From Edwardsiella piscicida (GTDB taxonomy: Bacteria; Pseudomonadota; Gammaproteobacteria; Enterobacterales; Enterobacteriaceae): 44,750 bases of DNA. Positions 34,402-42,079 of this stretch are shown here, piece after piece. The position numbers and the translations under genes were made by a program. The stretch lies in NCBI RefSeq assembly GCF_001896205.1, contig NZ_MPNU01000001.1:2749888-2794637 (forward strand), written 5' to 3'. Positions within the stretch are counted from its first letter, which is position 1, and each line of letters starts with the position of its first letter. The notes beneath the pieces were generated by a model. That model made no database searches, was not told the DNA's origin, and saw only the letters and a list, made by a program, of their open reading frames with translations.

Positions 34402-35064
34402 CTAAAAAATAAGACCAACCCCAACCAAAAAGCCATGGCTGCGGTCATCACCGCCAACACCGGTATATGAGAAGTCCAGGACATAACCTCCAGCGTTAAG
34501 CTGGACTCCGGCGGCGTAAGCCATCGATACACGGGTTAACTGCTGCTCCGCAGTGTGCAAAGCCGTCCCAAGCGCATCGTTAGCGCCATCATCCACCTGA
34601 ATATGCCAGCTCAGCCGATCAACGCTGGCACCCGCCAGCCCATATAAACTGAGATTGTCGGTAACTCGATACGATGGACCCGCCATGATCCCCCATCGCT
34701 GGGAACGGCTACGCCCATCAACAAGTACAGGGACACCCGGTCCATAATTATGCCCGCGCCGGATCTGCATTCCCCGGCGTAATCCCGTGTAACTTAGCCG
34801 CCCTATCACGCCCCAGCAGTCGGTAAACTCATAGCGATAGGAAAGTGCAACACCTTCAGCATCGCGGTATGGCGCCGTGGACGCACCAAAGTGTTCAGAT
34901 CCAATAAACTGATCTGTAATCTGCTTAAACTCAACCAGATCTTTCTCAACCTGGATATTCGATTGCTGTATATAATTCAGCGTTATTGTTGAATCACCTG
35001 AACTCGCTTGGGCCATACCAGCAGCAAAAAGCAAAATAGCAGGACATAAAATGCATACACGCAT
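34402..35064 (-). CDS. lom: Lom/OmpX/Ail-family outer-membrane protein
   Basis: 220 residues. A signal peptide (about 1-20, ending AQA) leads to an eight-strand barrel typical of the Ail/OmpX/Lom family: long extracellular loops and strands such as GVALSYRYEFTDCWGVIGRLSYTGL and the closing stretch DFSYTGVGGDDRSHGFLVGVGLIF, here given in outline, with terminal Phe. Lambda Lom is expressed in lysogens and aids adhesion; Ail relatives give serum resistance. Its place after J is the same as in lambda. AAGGA precedes the start by six bases. Confidence 0.9.
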   Translation of the reverse strand: MRVCILCPAILLFAAGMAQASSGDSTITLNYIQQSNIQVEKDLVEFKQITDQFIGSEHFGASTAPYRDAEGVALSYRYEFTDCWGVIGRLSYTGLRRGMQIRRGHNYGPGVPVLVDGRSRSQRWGIMAGPSYRVTDNLSLYGLAGASVDRLSWHIQVDDGANDALGTALHTAEQQLTRVSMAYAAGVQLNAGGYVLDFSYTGVGGDDRSHGFLVGVGLIF

Positions 35065-35117
35065 ACCAGATCCTTTTATGAAGGGTTAATGTGAAATAGT
35101 AGAAATAAGGGAGGAAG

Positions 35118-36119
35118 TTAAAAGGAGAAGTAATCTTCTGCGTCGAGTACCATCAATGGCGAGTCACCAACAAACCATGGCGATGAATGAGCAAACTCAC
35201 CAGAAACCCGCCCCATTGCTGCGCCGATCGAAAAGCCATCGCTACGCTGATATAGCTTGCGAACCCCACACTGACCAACACCAGTAGGCATATACATTGG
35301 CCTGCGAACGCCGGAAACCCCGGTCATACTATTTTGAGCCATGCCATTCATATTTAATAGTATTGGTCGTGTTAGCATACGCCACCCTGAGTTATAGGCC
35401 AGCACGCCATTATTGTATAGCTCAAGGCCATAGGTATCACGTTGAAGCCCGCCACCTCCATTTCCTGTACCAAAGATAACAACTTTAGCACGAACAGATC
35501 TTGGCGCCGCATTACTGATATCTACCGGGTAAAAATTTATTTGCTGCGGTTCCTCATGGCACGATATACAAACATTAGGATCAGTAGTATAGAAAAATAC
35601 CACAGAGTTATATCGATTAAATGCTGGGTTGATTCTGGACGGAGCCCATCCGTAATCTATGGTTACCTCTCCTCTGAAAAGCTCAGTGCTAAATGATGTA
35701 TCACCTGTCAACCTAAATAATGCAGACCCATTTAACACTTCCAAACCATATGTGGCTTTCTGCTGCGTTTTAGTCGGCCACGCAATGACAGCATAAAACA
35801 GGGCAGGAATACGATAATCGGCGGTATTGGTTGTATCTATAAGCACTCGCCTTGCGCCATCAAGGCGCGAGTATCTCCGATGAAACCCCCACGGCCCTCC
35901 TATCGATAACCTGTCATAACCAGCGATGGGGGCACTATTCCAGCAATAGTAATCGTACCCATCAGGAATAACGACACCTGTATTGAATGGCGCCTTGGCG
36001 AGATTTAAGCCATCACCAGGAACTCTTGATACTCCCAAAATTTTTGATACGGTTGTCTCGCTGTTCAGCGTTAGGAATGAACCATCATCACGAAAAATTC
36101 TCAGACCATAGTCACTCAT
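35118..36119 (-). CDS. phage tail tip accessory protein, probably host-contact
   Basis: 333 residues. Start overlaps the stop of the J gene by four bases (ATGA), so the two are probably coupled. The sequence is beta-rich with no signal peptide. A motif of the form YGLxx with a following short strand appears three times (residues 4, 124 and 230: YGLRIFRDDG, YGLEVLNGSA, YGLELYNNGV). Similar small genes follow J in several lambdoid phages; its role is not known to me. A CISCH sequence (184-188) is discussed as rejected haem motif. It may act in host recognition. Confidence 0.6.
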   Translation of the reverse strand: MSDYGLRIFRDDGSFLTLNSETTVSKILGVSRVPGDGLNLAKAPFNTGVVIPDGYDYYCWNSAPIAGYDRLSIGGPWGFHRRYSRLDGARRVLIDTTNTADYRIPALFYAVIAWPTKTQQKATYGLEVLNGSALFRLTGDTSFSTELFRGEVTIDYGWAPSRINPAFNRYNSVVFFYTTDPNVCISCHEEPQQINFYPVDISNAAPRSVRAKVVIFGTGNGGGGLQRDTYGLELYNNGVLAYNSGWRMLTRPILLNMNGMAQNSMTGVSGVRRPMYMPTGVGQCGVRKLYQRSDGFSIGAAMGRVSGEFAHSSPWFVGDSPLMVLDAEDYFSF

Positions 36120-39100
36120 ACCAGCGTTTTCCTCAAATCTCCCAATTTTATAACTGGCCGGCCTGATTCATCATTAATCTGTATCAGATCGCTATCCATC
36201 ATTAAACCAACGTGGCTATCTTTGTGAGATCGAATGGTGAGCTGTCCATCTGGAGTAACAATAAACCTATCGTTAATATTGAGTGATTTCATAAAAGCCT
36301 CATCAATAATAACCTGGCCATTCTGAATGATGAAAGGCAACAACTCGCTGCCATTATTGGGATTCATAACGGCAAAACGATCGGCAAGTATCAGCACTTG
36401 GCCAACACCTCCCTCAGCCGTGGCCTGAATCCCGGCAATAACCTTTTTACCGTCTTGTGTGGTCTGAACCTGCATTGACCACATGGCAGACACATCGCCC
36501 TTAAGATCTGCCTGCGCCTTAGAAATCACCTGGACAGCAGAAGCATTTTCACCGACCTGAGCATTAACGTTATCAATCTTCTGAGATAACGCAGCATCCT
36601 CCGTCGCAACAGTCTGAGACAACGCCTGCAATTGAGCCTTAGAGTCACCAACAGCAGACTCCAGAACCGTCAGCGCCTGATCAACTTTAGCTTCTGAATC
36701 ATCCAGAGCTTTATTAAACTCATCACGCACCAGATTATTATCAATGCCTTTCAGAAAATCCTGCGTCATTTGGTCAGAGGTGATTTTGTCTTTCAGAATA
36801 TCGAGGACACCATCAGCATCACTATTTACCTGACCAACAGCCTCAACGAAAACAGACTTTCCAACCTGATTAACACTGCGAACATAAAAGTAATAATCTG
36901 TACCTAACTTCAACAACTGATCTTTTACCCAATAACTCGCGATCCCCAACCGCGATGCTTGTGATTCGATCTGCCGTACATCAACAATTCGATTTTCAGA
37001 AAACCAAAATTCGAACTGCGTATCTTTCTGGTAATAACTAAGACGCGGATTAACCGTTATCTGAAAATAGCCTGGCGTTAACTCAATAAATGCTGGCGCC
37101 TCCGGTTCAGATATATTGAACGCCACAGAGGATGGATCACCTTTCTGACCGAACTGGTTAATTGCTCTTACAGACAACTCATATTTACCGAGAGGAAGTA
37201 ATGAAAAACGATATTCCATATCGGAGGTTGTCTGCGTTCCGACAACACGATCAGAGCGATTCAGTTTTAGCTCAAACTGCACACCGCTAACTACCCTTGG
37301 CGTATCCCACCGCGCAATGGCCTGGTATTGACCATCGTCCGGGGTTACCTCTACAGCGAGATGCTCTACGGCTGGAGGAATAGAGGAGCTATCTGAGCCT
37401 GGTTTGGGGTCAAAGTTAGCACCATTATCAACAATTGCCTCTTTCTCTGGGACATGTTGAATGGCCACAACGCTATAAGTGCCGTCTCGATTATCCTTGA
37501 TAGATATGCAACGATATAAACGCTGACGCAGGGACGGCAACAGCAATGACCACACGCCAAACTCTTTTAGCCCGACGGGGATACGCTTTAACAACAGCGT
37601 ATCAGGGGCCGGATGCCCTTCAACATCCAGGCGAACAGGACGACCATCATCACCAATAGTGTTTACGGTAACCTTACCGTTTGGCAGAGTGACGGCCCTA
37701 TCCAAGGTAATAGTCCGCCGCGCAACATCAACATGAAGCAATCGCCCGCCAATCTGGTTAGCGGCATAGTCATTATCAGCGACCTCGATCACATCACCCG
37801 GTAAATGCTTGAGCCCGTCAGCACCGACTTTGAAAGATACGGTTTGCACCTCAAGTTTTTCCGTCGTTAAAATCCACAGGCCATGTCGATGCGCTTGTCC
37901 TCTGCTTGTACAGCAAAAGGCGTCGACATCGATCTGATTCAACCCATTAGCAGCAATCGATAAATCATCTGATACATACTCAAAATCCTCTTTCCACCCG
38001 TTGTCAGGGTTAATCCAACGAACGAGTACCGCATTATGCCTAGATGATTTTGGGCTAAAGGTATACGAAAACTTACCATCTACCACATTGGCATTGGTAT
38101 AGGGCCAAACGCAATCAGCGGGGCGATCCTGAATAAAGGTAAGTTGCTGACCGTTCCAGACGGGCATACACCGCATGATGGAGCAGAAATCGCTAATCAC
38201 CTCATAAGCAGAACGGCGATCGGTAATATACCCATTACAGCGCATACGCGGCTCGTCACCGCCATAACCATTGGGCACCATGGCATCAGCATATTGTCCT
38301 ATTGCGTAAAGAGCCCATTTATCCACAATAACTGAGCCAATTTTTTTACCGAGACCATAGCGGGGATGGGTCAGCACATCGTATAGACACCAAGCAGGAT
38401 TATCTGTCCATCCTGGTTTGAATGAGCCATCCCATATACCGCTATACTCCCTGGTCAGCGGGTTATAATTCGCGGGGATTTGCACAATGCGCCCACGGAT
38501 GTGATAGTTACGACTTGGGATTTCACTACCGTACTGCTCACTGTCAAATGTCAACCCGACAACTGCCGTATTGGGATACTGCTGTTGTACGTCAATAATC
38601 TCGGTGTAACTGGCCCACAGCGTTTTGTTTTGTAGTGTGTCGCTGCTGCTGTTAGGTGTATTTCTCACCATTCTGATATCAAACGGACGCGGCGGGAGAT
38701 CGTCGATCACCAACGCATTCAGATATTGCGATGTTGTTTTCCCAGAGATCGTAATGTTTCGCTCTGTCACCCACGCCTTATCCCGCATAATCTGGATCTG
38801 CAAATCAACTGACGTTCCAACACGGTCGCCGTTGTCCTTAACCTGCACCAAGGACTGCACACCAAACGTAAAGCGCAGGCGGTCAATGTTTGTAGAGGTA
38901 ATGGTGCGAGTCAACGGTGCGCCGTTTTTAATTTCAGCGTTTACCGGCACCTCCGTTCCCGACCCTTCAAACCCTTTCAGTGCCGGCTGCTCGTTCTCAC
39001 CAGCTACCCACTGCAGGCTCATGCCATTCACGTTACTGTTGCCGTTACTGTCCACCGCCGGCGTCATTTTCAGCAGGACACTCTGCAGGCCATTAACCGG

Positions 39101-39211
39101 TCCCTCGATTGGCCCTTCACCGATCGCATCGATAATTGAAACCTTCTGCTTTGATTTCAGGCTATCGGGTTGTTCATAAGGCGTATGCTGCTCGCCCCCA
39201 CCTTTTCCCAT
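36116..39211 (-). CDS. J: tail tip host specificity protein J
   Basis: 1031 residues. J forms the central tip fibre of lambda-like tails and binds the receptor. The N-terminus MGKGGGEQHTPYEQPDSLKSKQ and the segment SIIDAIGEGPIEGPVNG are strongly J-like. Fibronectin-type domains lie around 600-780 and a long coiled region around 830-900. The end (about 950-1031) carries the DUF1983-like stretch ending in LIQINDESGRPVIKLGD. GGAG eight bases upstream supports the start. The C-terminal region is short and simple compared with lambda J, and the coupled gene 35118-36119 may supply part of its function. Confidence 0.95.
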   Translation of the reverse strand: MGKGGGEQHTPYEQPDSLKSKQKVSIIDAIGEGPIEGPVNGLQSVLLKMTPAVDSNGNSNVNGMSLQWVAGENEQPALKGFEGSGTEVPVNAEIKNGAPLTRTITSTNIDRLRFTFGVQSLVQVKDNGDRVGTSVDLQIQIMRDKAWVTERNITISGKTTSQYLNALVIDDLPPRPFDIRMVRNTPNSSSDTLQNKTLWASYTEIIDVQQQYPNTAVVGLTFDSEQYGSEIPSRNYHIRGRIVQIPANYNPLTREYSGIWDGSFKPGWTDNPAWCLYDVLTHPRYGLGKKIGSVIVDKWALYAIGQYADAMVPNGYGGDEPRMRCNGYITDRRSAYEVISDFCSIMRCMPVWNGQQLTFIQDRPADCVWPYTNANVVDGKFSYTFSPKSSRHNAVLVRWINPDNGWKEDFEYVSDDLSIAANGLNQIDVDAFCCTSRGQAHRHGLWILTTEKLEVQTVSFKVGADGLKHLPGDVIEVADNDYAANQIGGRLLHVDVARRTITLDRAVTLPNGKVTVNTIGDDGRPVRLDVEGHPAPDTLLLKRIPVGLKEFGVWSLLLPSLRQRLYRCISIKDNRDGTYSVVAIQHVPEKEAIVDNGANFDPKPGSDSSSIPPAVEHLAVEVTPDDGQYQAIARWDTPRVVSGVQFELKLNRSDRVVGTQTTSDMEYRFSLLPLGKYELSVRAINQFGQKGDPSSVAFNISEPEAPAFIELTPGYFQITVNPRLSYYQKDTQFEFWFSENRIVDVRQIESQASRLGIASYWVKDQLLKLGTDYYFYVRSVNQVGKSVFVEAVGQVNSDADGVLDILKDKITSDQMTQDFLKGIDNNLVRDEFNKALDDSEAKVDQALTVLESAVGDSKAQLQALSQTVATEDAALSQKIDNVNAQVGENASAVQVISKAQADLKGDVSAMWSMQVQTTQDGKKVIAGIQATAEGGVGQVLILADRFAVMNPNNGSELLPFIIQNGQVIIDEAFMKSLNINDRFIVTPDGQLTIRSHKDSHVGLMMDSDLIQINDESGRPVIKLGDLRKTLV

Positions 39212-39231
39212 GGTCTGTGCTCCAGAAACAG

Positions 39232-39251
39232 AAAAACCACCCGAAGGTGGC
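39232..39251 (-). terminator. terminator-like hairpin between I and J
   Basis: CCACC (39237-39241) pairs with GGTGG (39246-39250) around a four-base loop (TTCG on the minus strand), followed by five T. It lies between two genes that must be co-transcribed, so it is probably passed by antiterminated polymerase or acts as an mRNA boundary. Confidence 0.65.
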
Positions 39252-39270
39252 TTATTGAATAGCGCGAAAA

Positions 39271-39918
39271 TTATAACTTCTGACCAGCCTTACCGAGATC
39301 GACATCGGTATCACCGTTGCCATCCCATACACTGACAGACTGCGATATAACCCGCGACCCGGTGAGGATCTCGCCATAGGGAATGGGCATGACATTTCCC
39401 TGTGAAACAGCATTATCCAGGTTAGAGAAATAACTGTTACCCTTTCCGTTATCGCTCTGTGATGACGCTGGCGTCCGAGGTGTTGGCGTCAGCATTTGAG
39501 CAACACCTCCCAACATCATCCCGATACCCGCCGCTGTAAGGGCTGAGCTAATCCCTGTCCAAGATGTCAATAAACCAACGGTAGTGAGTACGGCACCAGC
39601 AATAAACTGGAAGATACCGCCTTTCGCCGCGCCCTCCATACGCGGGACGATATGCACAATCGCCCCGATGGGAAGTGGCTCATGCAAACGCTGCATTACT
39701 TTGTCTGGTGCCACATCATGACCCGCAATACGCACCTGATACCACCCTGCGCGTAAGTGCTGACGTAAACCACTAACCTGCACTAGCAAGGCGTGGAGCC
39801 CCTCAGCTGCCGTCATGACCTGTAATGGAATTCTGCGGCCAAATCGTTGCAGATCCCCGTGAAGGAGGAAGGTTGCCATTCCGCATGTCGCCACAGGCTG
39901 TGTATGCGTCGTTGCCAT
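39271..39918 (-). CDS. I: tail assembly protein I
   Basis: 215 residues, close in outline to lambda gpI, with MATTHTQPVATCGMATFLLHGDLQRFGRRI at the start (in outline) and GWYQVRIAGHDV. A hydrophobic glycine-rich middle (about 106-140) and the end NVMPIPYGEILTGSRVISQSVS are also typical. gpI helps build the tail tip and is not found in the finished virion. Its start lies inside the end of K (106-base overlap), as in lambda. Confidence 0.93.
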   Translation of the reverse strand: MATTHTQPVATCGMATFLLHGDLQRFGRRIPLQVMTAAEGLHALLVQVSGLRQHLRAGWYQVRIAGHDVAPDKVMQRLHEPLPIGAIVHIVPRMEGAAKGGIFQFIAGAVLTTVGLLTSWTGISSALTAAGIGMMLGGVAQMLTPTPRTPASSQSDNGKGNSYFSNLDNAVSQGNVMPIPYGEILTGSRVISQSVSVWDGNGDTDVDLGKAGQKL

Positions 39919-40547
39919 GATCCGGTTAACTCCTCTCGCTTGCTGAGTTGGTTTGGAAGGTGATGCAGGATGGTCTGCCCACCACAGTAAATGGCGGCGT
40001 GGTTAGCGACAGAGCAGCCATAGCAGAACAGCATAATGTCACCTGCCTGTGCCGCACCTTTGACCTGCCTGAATCCTGTGGCCGCCATATTATCCAGATA
40101 GAGATTTTGCCCATGTCGCCACCAATCATCCTCACGAGGAAAATCCGGCATAGCGATTCCAGCCAGATGATAGGCATCCTGGAACAGGGTGTAACAGTCC
40201 ATCACGCCATGTTCAAATTGCCTGCCCAACAACGGCGGAACGCAGCGGAATCTCTGGACTGAACCATCACAGACCAACCACCAAGGCAAAGCACTTTGTA
40301 CTTGGAGTAACCGATCTGCAGAGCTTAAATGCGGGGGGCCATCCGGGTGGCTATGCACCAGCGCGATAACATCGCCTTTGGTCTGTGCCGTCAAAAAGTC
40401 CTCTGGCGTCATTCGAAAATACTGCGTTGGCTCAATCGAACGATTCTCAGCCGGCAGGAAAATATCACCTTGTTGTGTGCGTACTACATAACCGCACGCC
40501 TCCATAGGCGCGCATTGGCTGGCGTACGCGATGAGATCATCAACCAT
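39813..40547 (-). CDS. K: tail assembly protein K (JAB peptidase plus NlpC/P60)
   Basis: 244 residues. Two enzyme domains: a JAMM/JAB-type N-terminal half with HSHPDGPPHLSSAD (metal ligands), and an NlpC/P60 C-terminal half with cysteine in GVMDCYTLF and histidine in NHAAIY. gpK of lambda acts in tip assembly and probably in cutting cell wall or proteins. The ATG at 40547 with GGGAG before it is chosen over the longer open frame to 40586, which would run through a hairpin. Confidence 0.94.
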   Translation of the reverse strand: MVDDLIAYASQCAPMEACGYVVRTQQGDIFLPAENRSIEPTQYFRMTPEDFLTAQTKGDVIALVHSHPDGPPHLSSADRLLQVQSALPWWLVCDGSVQRFRCVPPLLGRQFEHGVMDCYTLFQDAYHLAGIAMPDFPREDDWWRHGQNLYLDNMAATGFRQVKGAAQAGDIMLFCYGCSVANHAAIYCGGQTILHHLPNQLSKREELTGSWQRRIHSLWRHAEWQPSSFTGICNDLAAEFHYRS

Positions 40548-40557
40548 ATGACTCCCA

Positions 40558-40581
40558 ATGAAAAAAGCCCACCAAGGTGGG
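40558..40581 (-). terminator. terminator-like hairpin between L and K
   Basis: CCCACC (40568-40573) and GGTGGG (40576-40581) form a tight stem with six T following on the minus strand. It belongs to the set of late-operon hairpins with the CCACC/GGTGG core. Confidence 0.6.
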
Positions 40582-40582
40582 T

Positions 40583-41281
40583 TCACCTCGATAGCTTACT
40601 GATCGACAGGAATCCACCAAAGCGGCCCATGTTATTACGCAGATCACACGATTTACGGCACTTCCCACACTTGTCTTTGAGCGGATCGCTAGTCGGTTTA
40701 TCAAACTCATCGGCCACAGCCGCCCCCCGGTAACCACACTCATCAGAGCGATATACCCAGGAGCAAATGTCCGCCAACATGGTCCTGCCAGGGAACTGAG
40801 CGCCATCAGTCTCTGTCGGAATAGAGAGCGTGAATATAGCCCACTCACAGGTTAGCTCCGACAGCTGCTGAACCTCATAGCGAGATACAACCTCCTCGGT
40901 GGGATCTGCCGTAGGATTCCCACGCTCAAAGTTCTCCTCATCCAAAAAGCAGGCATAGACCTGTCTCCGTACTACTCTAGCGCCAACCAAGCCATCATAA
41001 TCCTCTGCTAGCCCAGTAATCAGGCCAAACAGATTGGATAACTTCATCGTTGGGCGGTTACCGGGCCCCTTGCCGTTAAACTCAAATCCATCACCACCGG
41101 CAGGGTATGGTTCATATTTACGCCCCTGCCAGATAATAGCCTTTCCGCGCTCATTAACCCCATCGTGGAAAAAGAAGCGTGTACCGCCAAATGGGGTGAG
41201 ATCGATCTCCCACAAATCGAGGTGGGGATTTTGCGTAAACTCCCCCAGCTGTCTCAGTGTGCCTTGAGGGATATCTTGCAT
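40583..41281 (-). CDS. L: minor tail protein L
   Basis: 232 residues, lambda gpL family, part of the tail tip hub. The C-terminal cysteines (SDECGYRG, then DKCGKCRKSCDL) match the set that binds an iron-sulfur cluster in lambda gpL. The N-terminal beta-rich part LDLWEIDLTPFGGTRFFFHDG is typical. The M gene ends nine bases upstream. Confidence 0.93.
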   Translation of the reverse strand: MQDIPQGTLRQLGEFTQNPHLDLWEIDLTPFGGTRFFFHDGVNERGKAIIWQGRKYEPYPAGGDGFEFNGKGPGNRPTMKLSNLFGLITGLAEDYDGLVGARVVRRQVYACFLDEENFERGNPTADPTEEVVSRYEVQQLSELTCEWAIFTLSIPTETDGAQFPGRTMLADICSWVYRSDECGYRGAAVADEFDKPTSDPLKDKCGKCRKSCDLRNNMGRFGGFLSISKLSR

Positions 41282-41290
41282 ACAGCCTCC

Positions 41291-41620
41291 TTATGCCGCC
41301 ACCTGATCGAACTTGCAGGATACGTCAACATAGTTGTTATAGACCTGCTCAGACCATTCACGGCATACCACACGGATCAGGACGTGCCTCTGTGGAGAGC
41401 GCCACAGGAACGCCTTTACTGCACCTTGACGACGGAAAAACGCTTCGATCTCCCTAAACTCGTCATGGCTAACGCGGAATACCGGGGAATAGCTCTCCAG
41501 GATATGGTTAATGCCAGCTGGCCGCCGCTGCTCATAGCCATCGCCAAATTTAACCACCGTAACGCTGGGCTTAATGGACGCCCCCATAGCTGGCCGTGGC
41601 GACCAGTGAAAAGTATCCAT
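41291..41620 (-). CDS. M: minor tail protein M
   Basis: 109 residues. Typical of the gpM family: MDTFHWSPRPAMGASIKP, then VVKFGDGYEQRRPAGIN. gpM sits in the tail tip where the tube meets the hub. Its place between H and L is as in lambda, but a small foreign gene separates it from H. Confidence 0.93.
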   Translation of the reverse strand: MDTFHWSPRPAMGASIKPSVTVVKFGDGYEQRRPAGINHILESYSPVFRVSHDEFREIEAFFRRQGAVKAFLWRSPQRHVLIRVVCREWSEQVYNNYVDVSCKFDQVAA

Positions 41621-41639
41621 ATTTATTTATCTCAATAGT

Positions 41640-41662
41640 AAAAACCCGCCGAATGGCGGGTT
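41640..41662 (-). terminator. terminator after the small secreted protein
   Basis: AACCCGCC (41643-41650) and GGCGGGTT (41655-41662) form an 8-bp stem with a four-base loop. Five T follow on the minus strand. It lies 17 bases after the stop of the 41679-42026 gene. Confidence 0.8.
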
Positions 41663-41678
41663 AGATAGATAGAATTAC

Positions 41679-42026
41679 TTATATTTTATAACCGGCGTCC
41701 GTACATGTTGGGAAAAATATAGAATCATTAGTCACCATACCTTGCGCCCAATTTATCACGCCACTTTTATTCTTTCTTACCTCTAAGATAATAGGCGTAT
41801 TCCCAACATATCCACCATATGAATTTTTAGAGTTAACATATCCACAGTATGTATCACCGCCTTTGTAATCTTGCCAAATATATTTGGCACTGTCTGGATC
41901 TTTAAGTTGAGAGCTGATTACACCAATAATCACTTGCTTTTCTGATTGCACCAGCTCCCTCGCCATGACAGATGTCGAAACAAACGCCGACACACCACAT
42001 AGGACTAACAATATTAATTTTCTCAT
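41679..42026 (-). CDS. small secreted protein of unknown function (moron) between M and H
   Basis: 115 residues from the ATG at 42026 (the open frame to 42065 adds nothing recognisable). A clear signal peptide (about 1-22, MRKLILLVLCGVSAFVSTSV then MA) leaves a mature domain of about 93 residues. It contains LKDPDSAKYIW and YCGYVNSKNSYGGYVG, a pattern I know from a widespread family of small exported proteins of unknown role. Two cysteines in the mature part may bond. The AT-rich gene interrupts the usual H-M order and is followed by its own terminator, so it looks like an added lysogeny gene. Superinfection exclusion is one guess. Confidence 0.75.
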   Translation of the reverse strand: MRKLILLVLCGVSAFVSTSVMARELVQSEKQVIIGVISSQLKDPDSAKYIWQDYKGGDTYCGYVNSKNSYGGYVGNTPIILEVRKNKSGVINWAQGMVTNDSIFFPTCTDAGYKI

Positions 42027-42043
42027 AACGCCTCCTATCTGTG

Positions 42044-42065
42044 TTGTGCCCGAATACTGGCACAA
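42044..42065 (-). other. hairpin between H and the secreted protein gene
   Basis: TTGTGCC (42044-42050) pairs with GGCACAA (42059-42065) around an eight-base loop. No T-run follows. It is just before the ribosome site AGGAGGC of the small gene and could separate the two transcripts or control translation. Confidence 0.4.
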
Positions 42066-42079
42066 TCCAGGAGAAAACG

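Noticed and set aside
35550-35575. CISCH (CXXCH) sequence in the tail accessory protein, with a ccm operon in the same window
   Set aside because: The protein has no signal peptide and is a phage structural-type protein, so it would not reach the periplasmic haem ligation machinery. A single CXXCH by chance is common.
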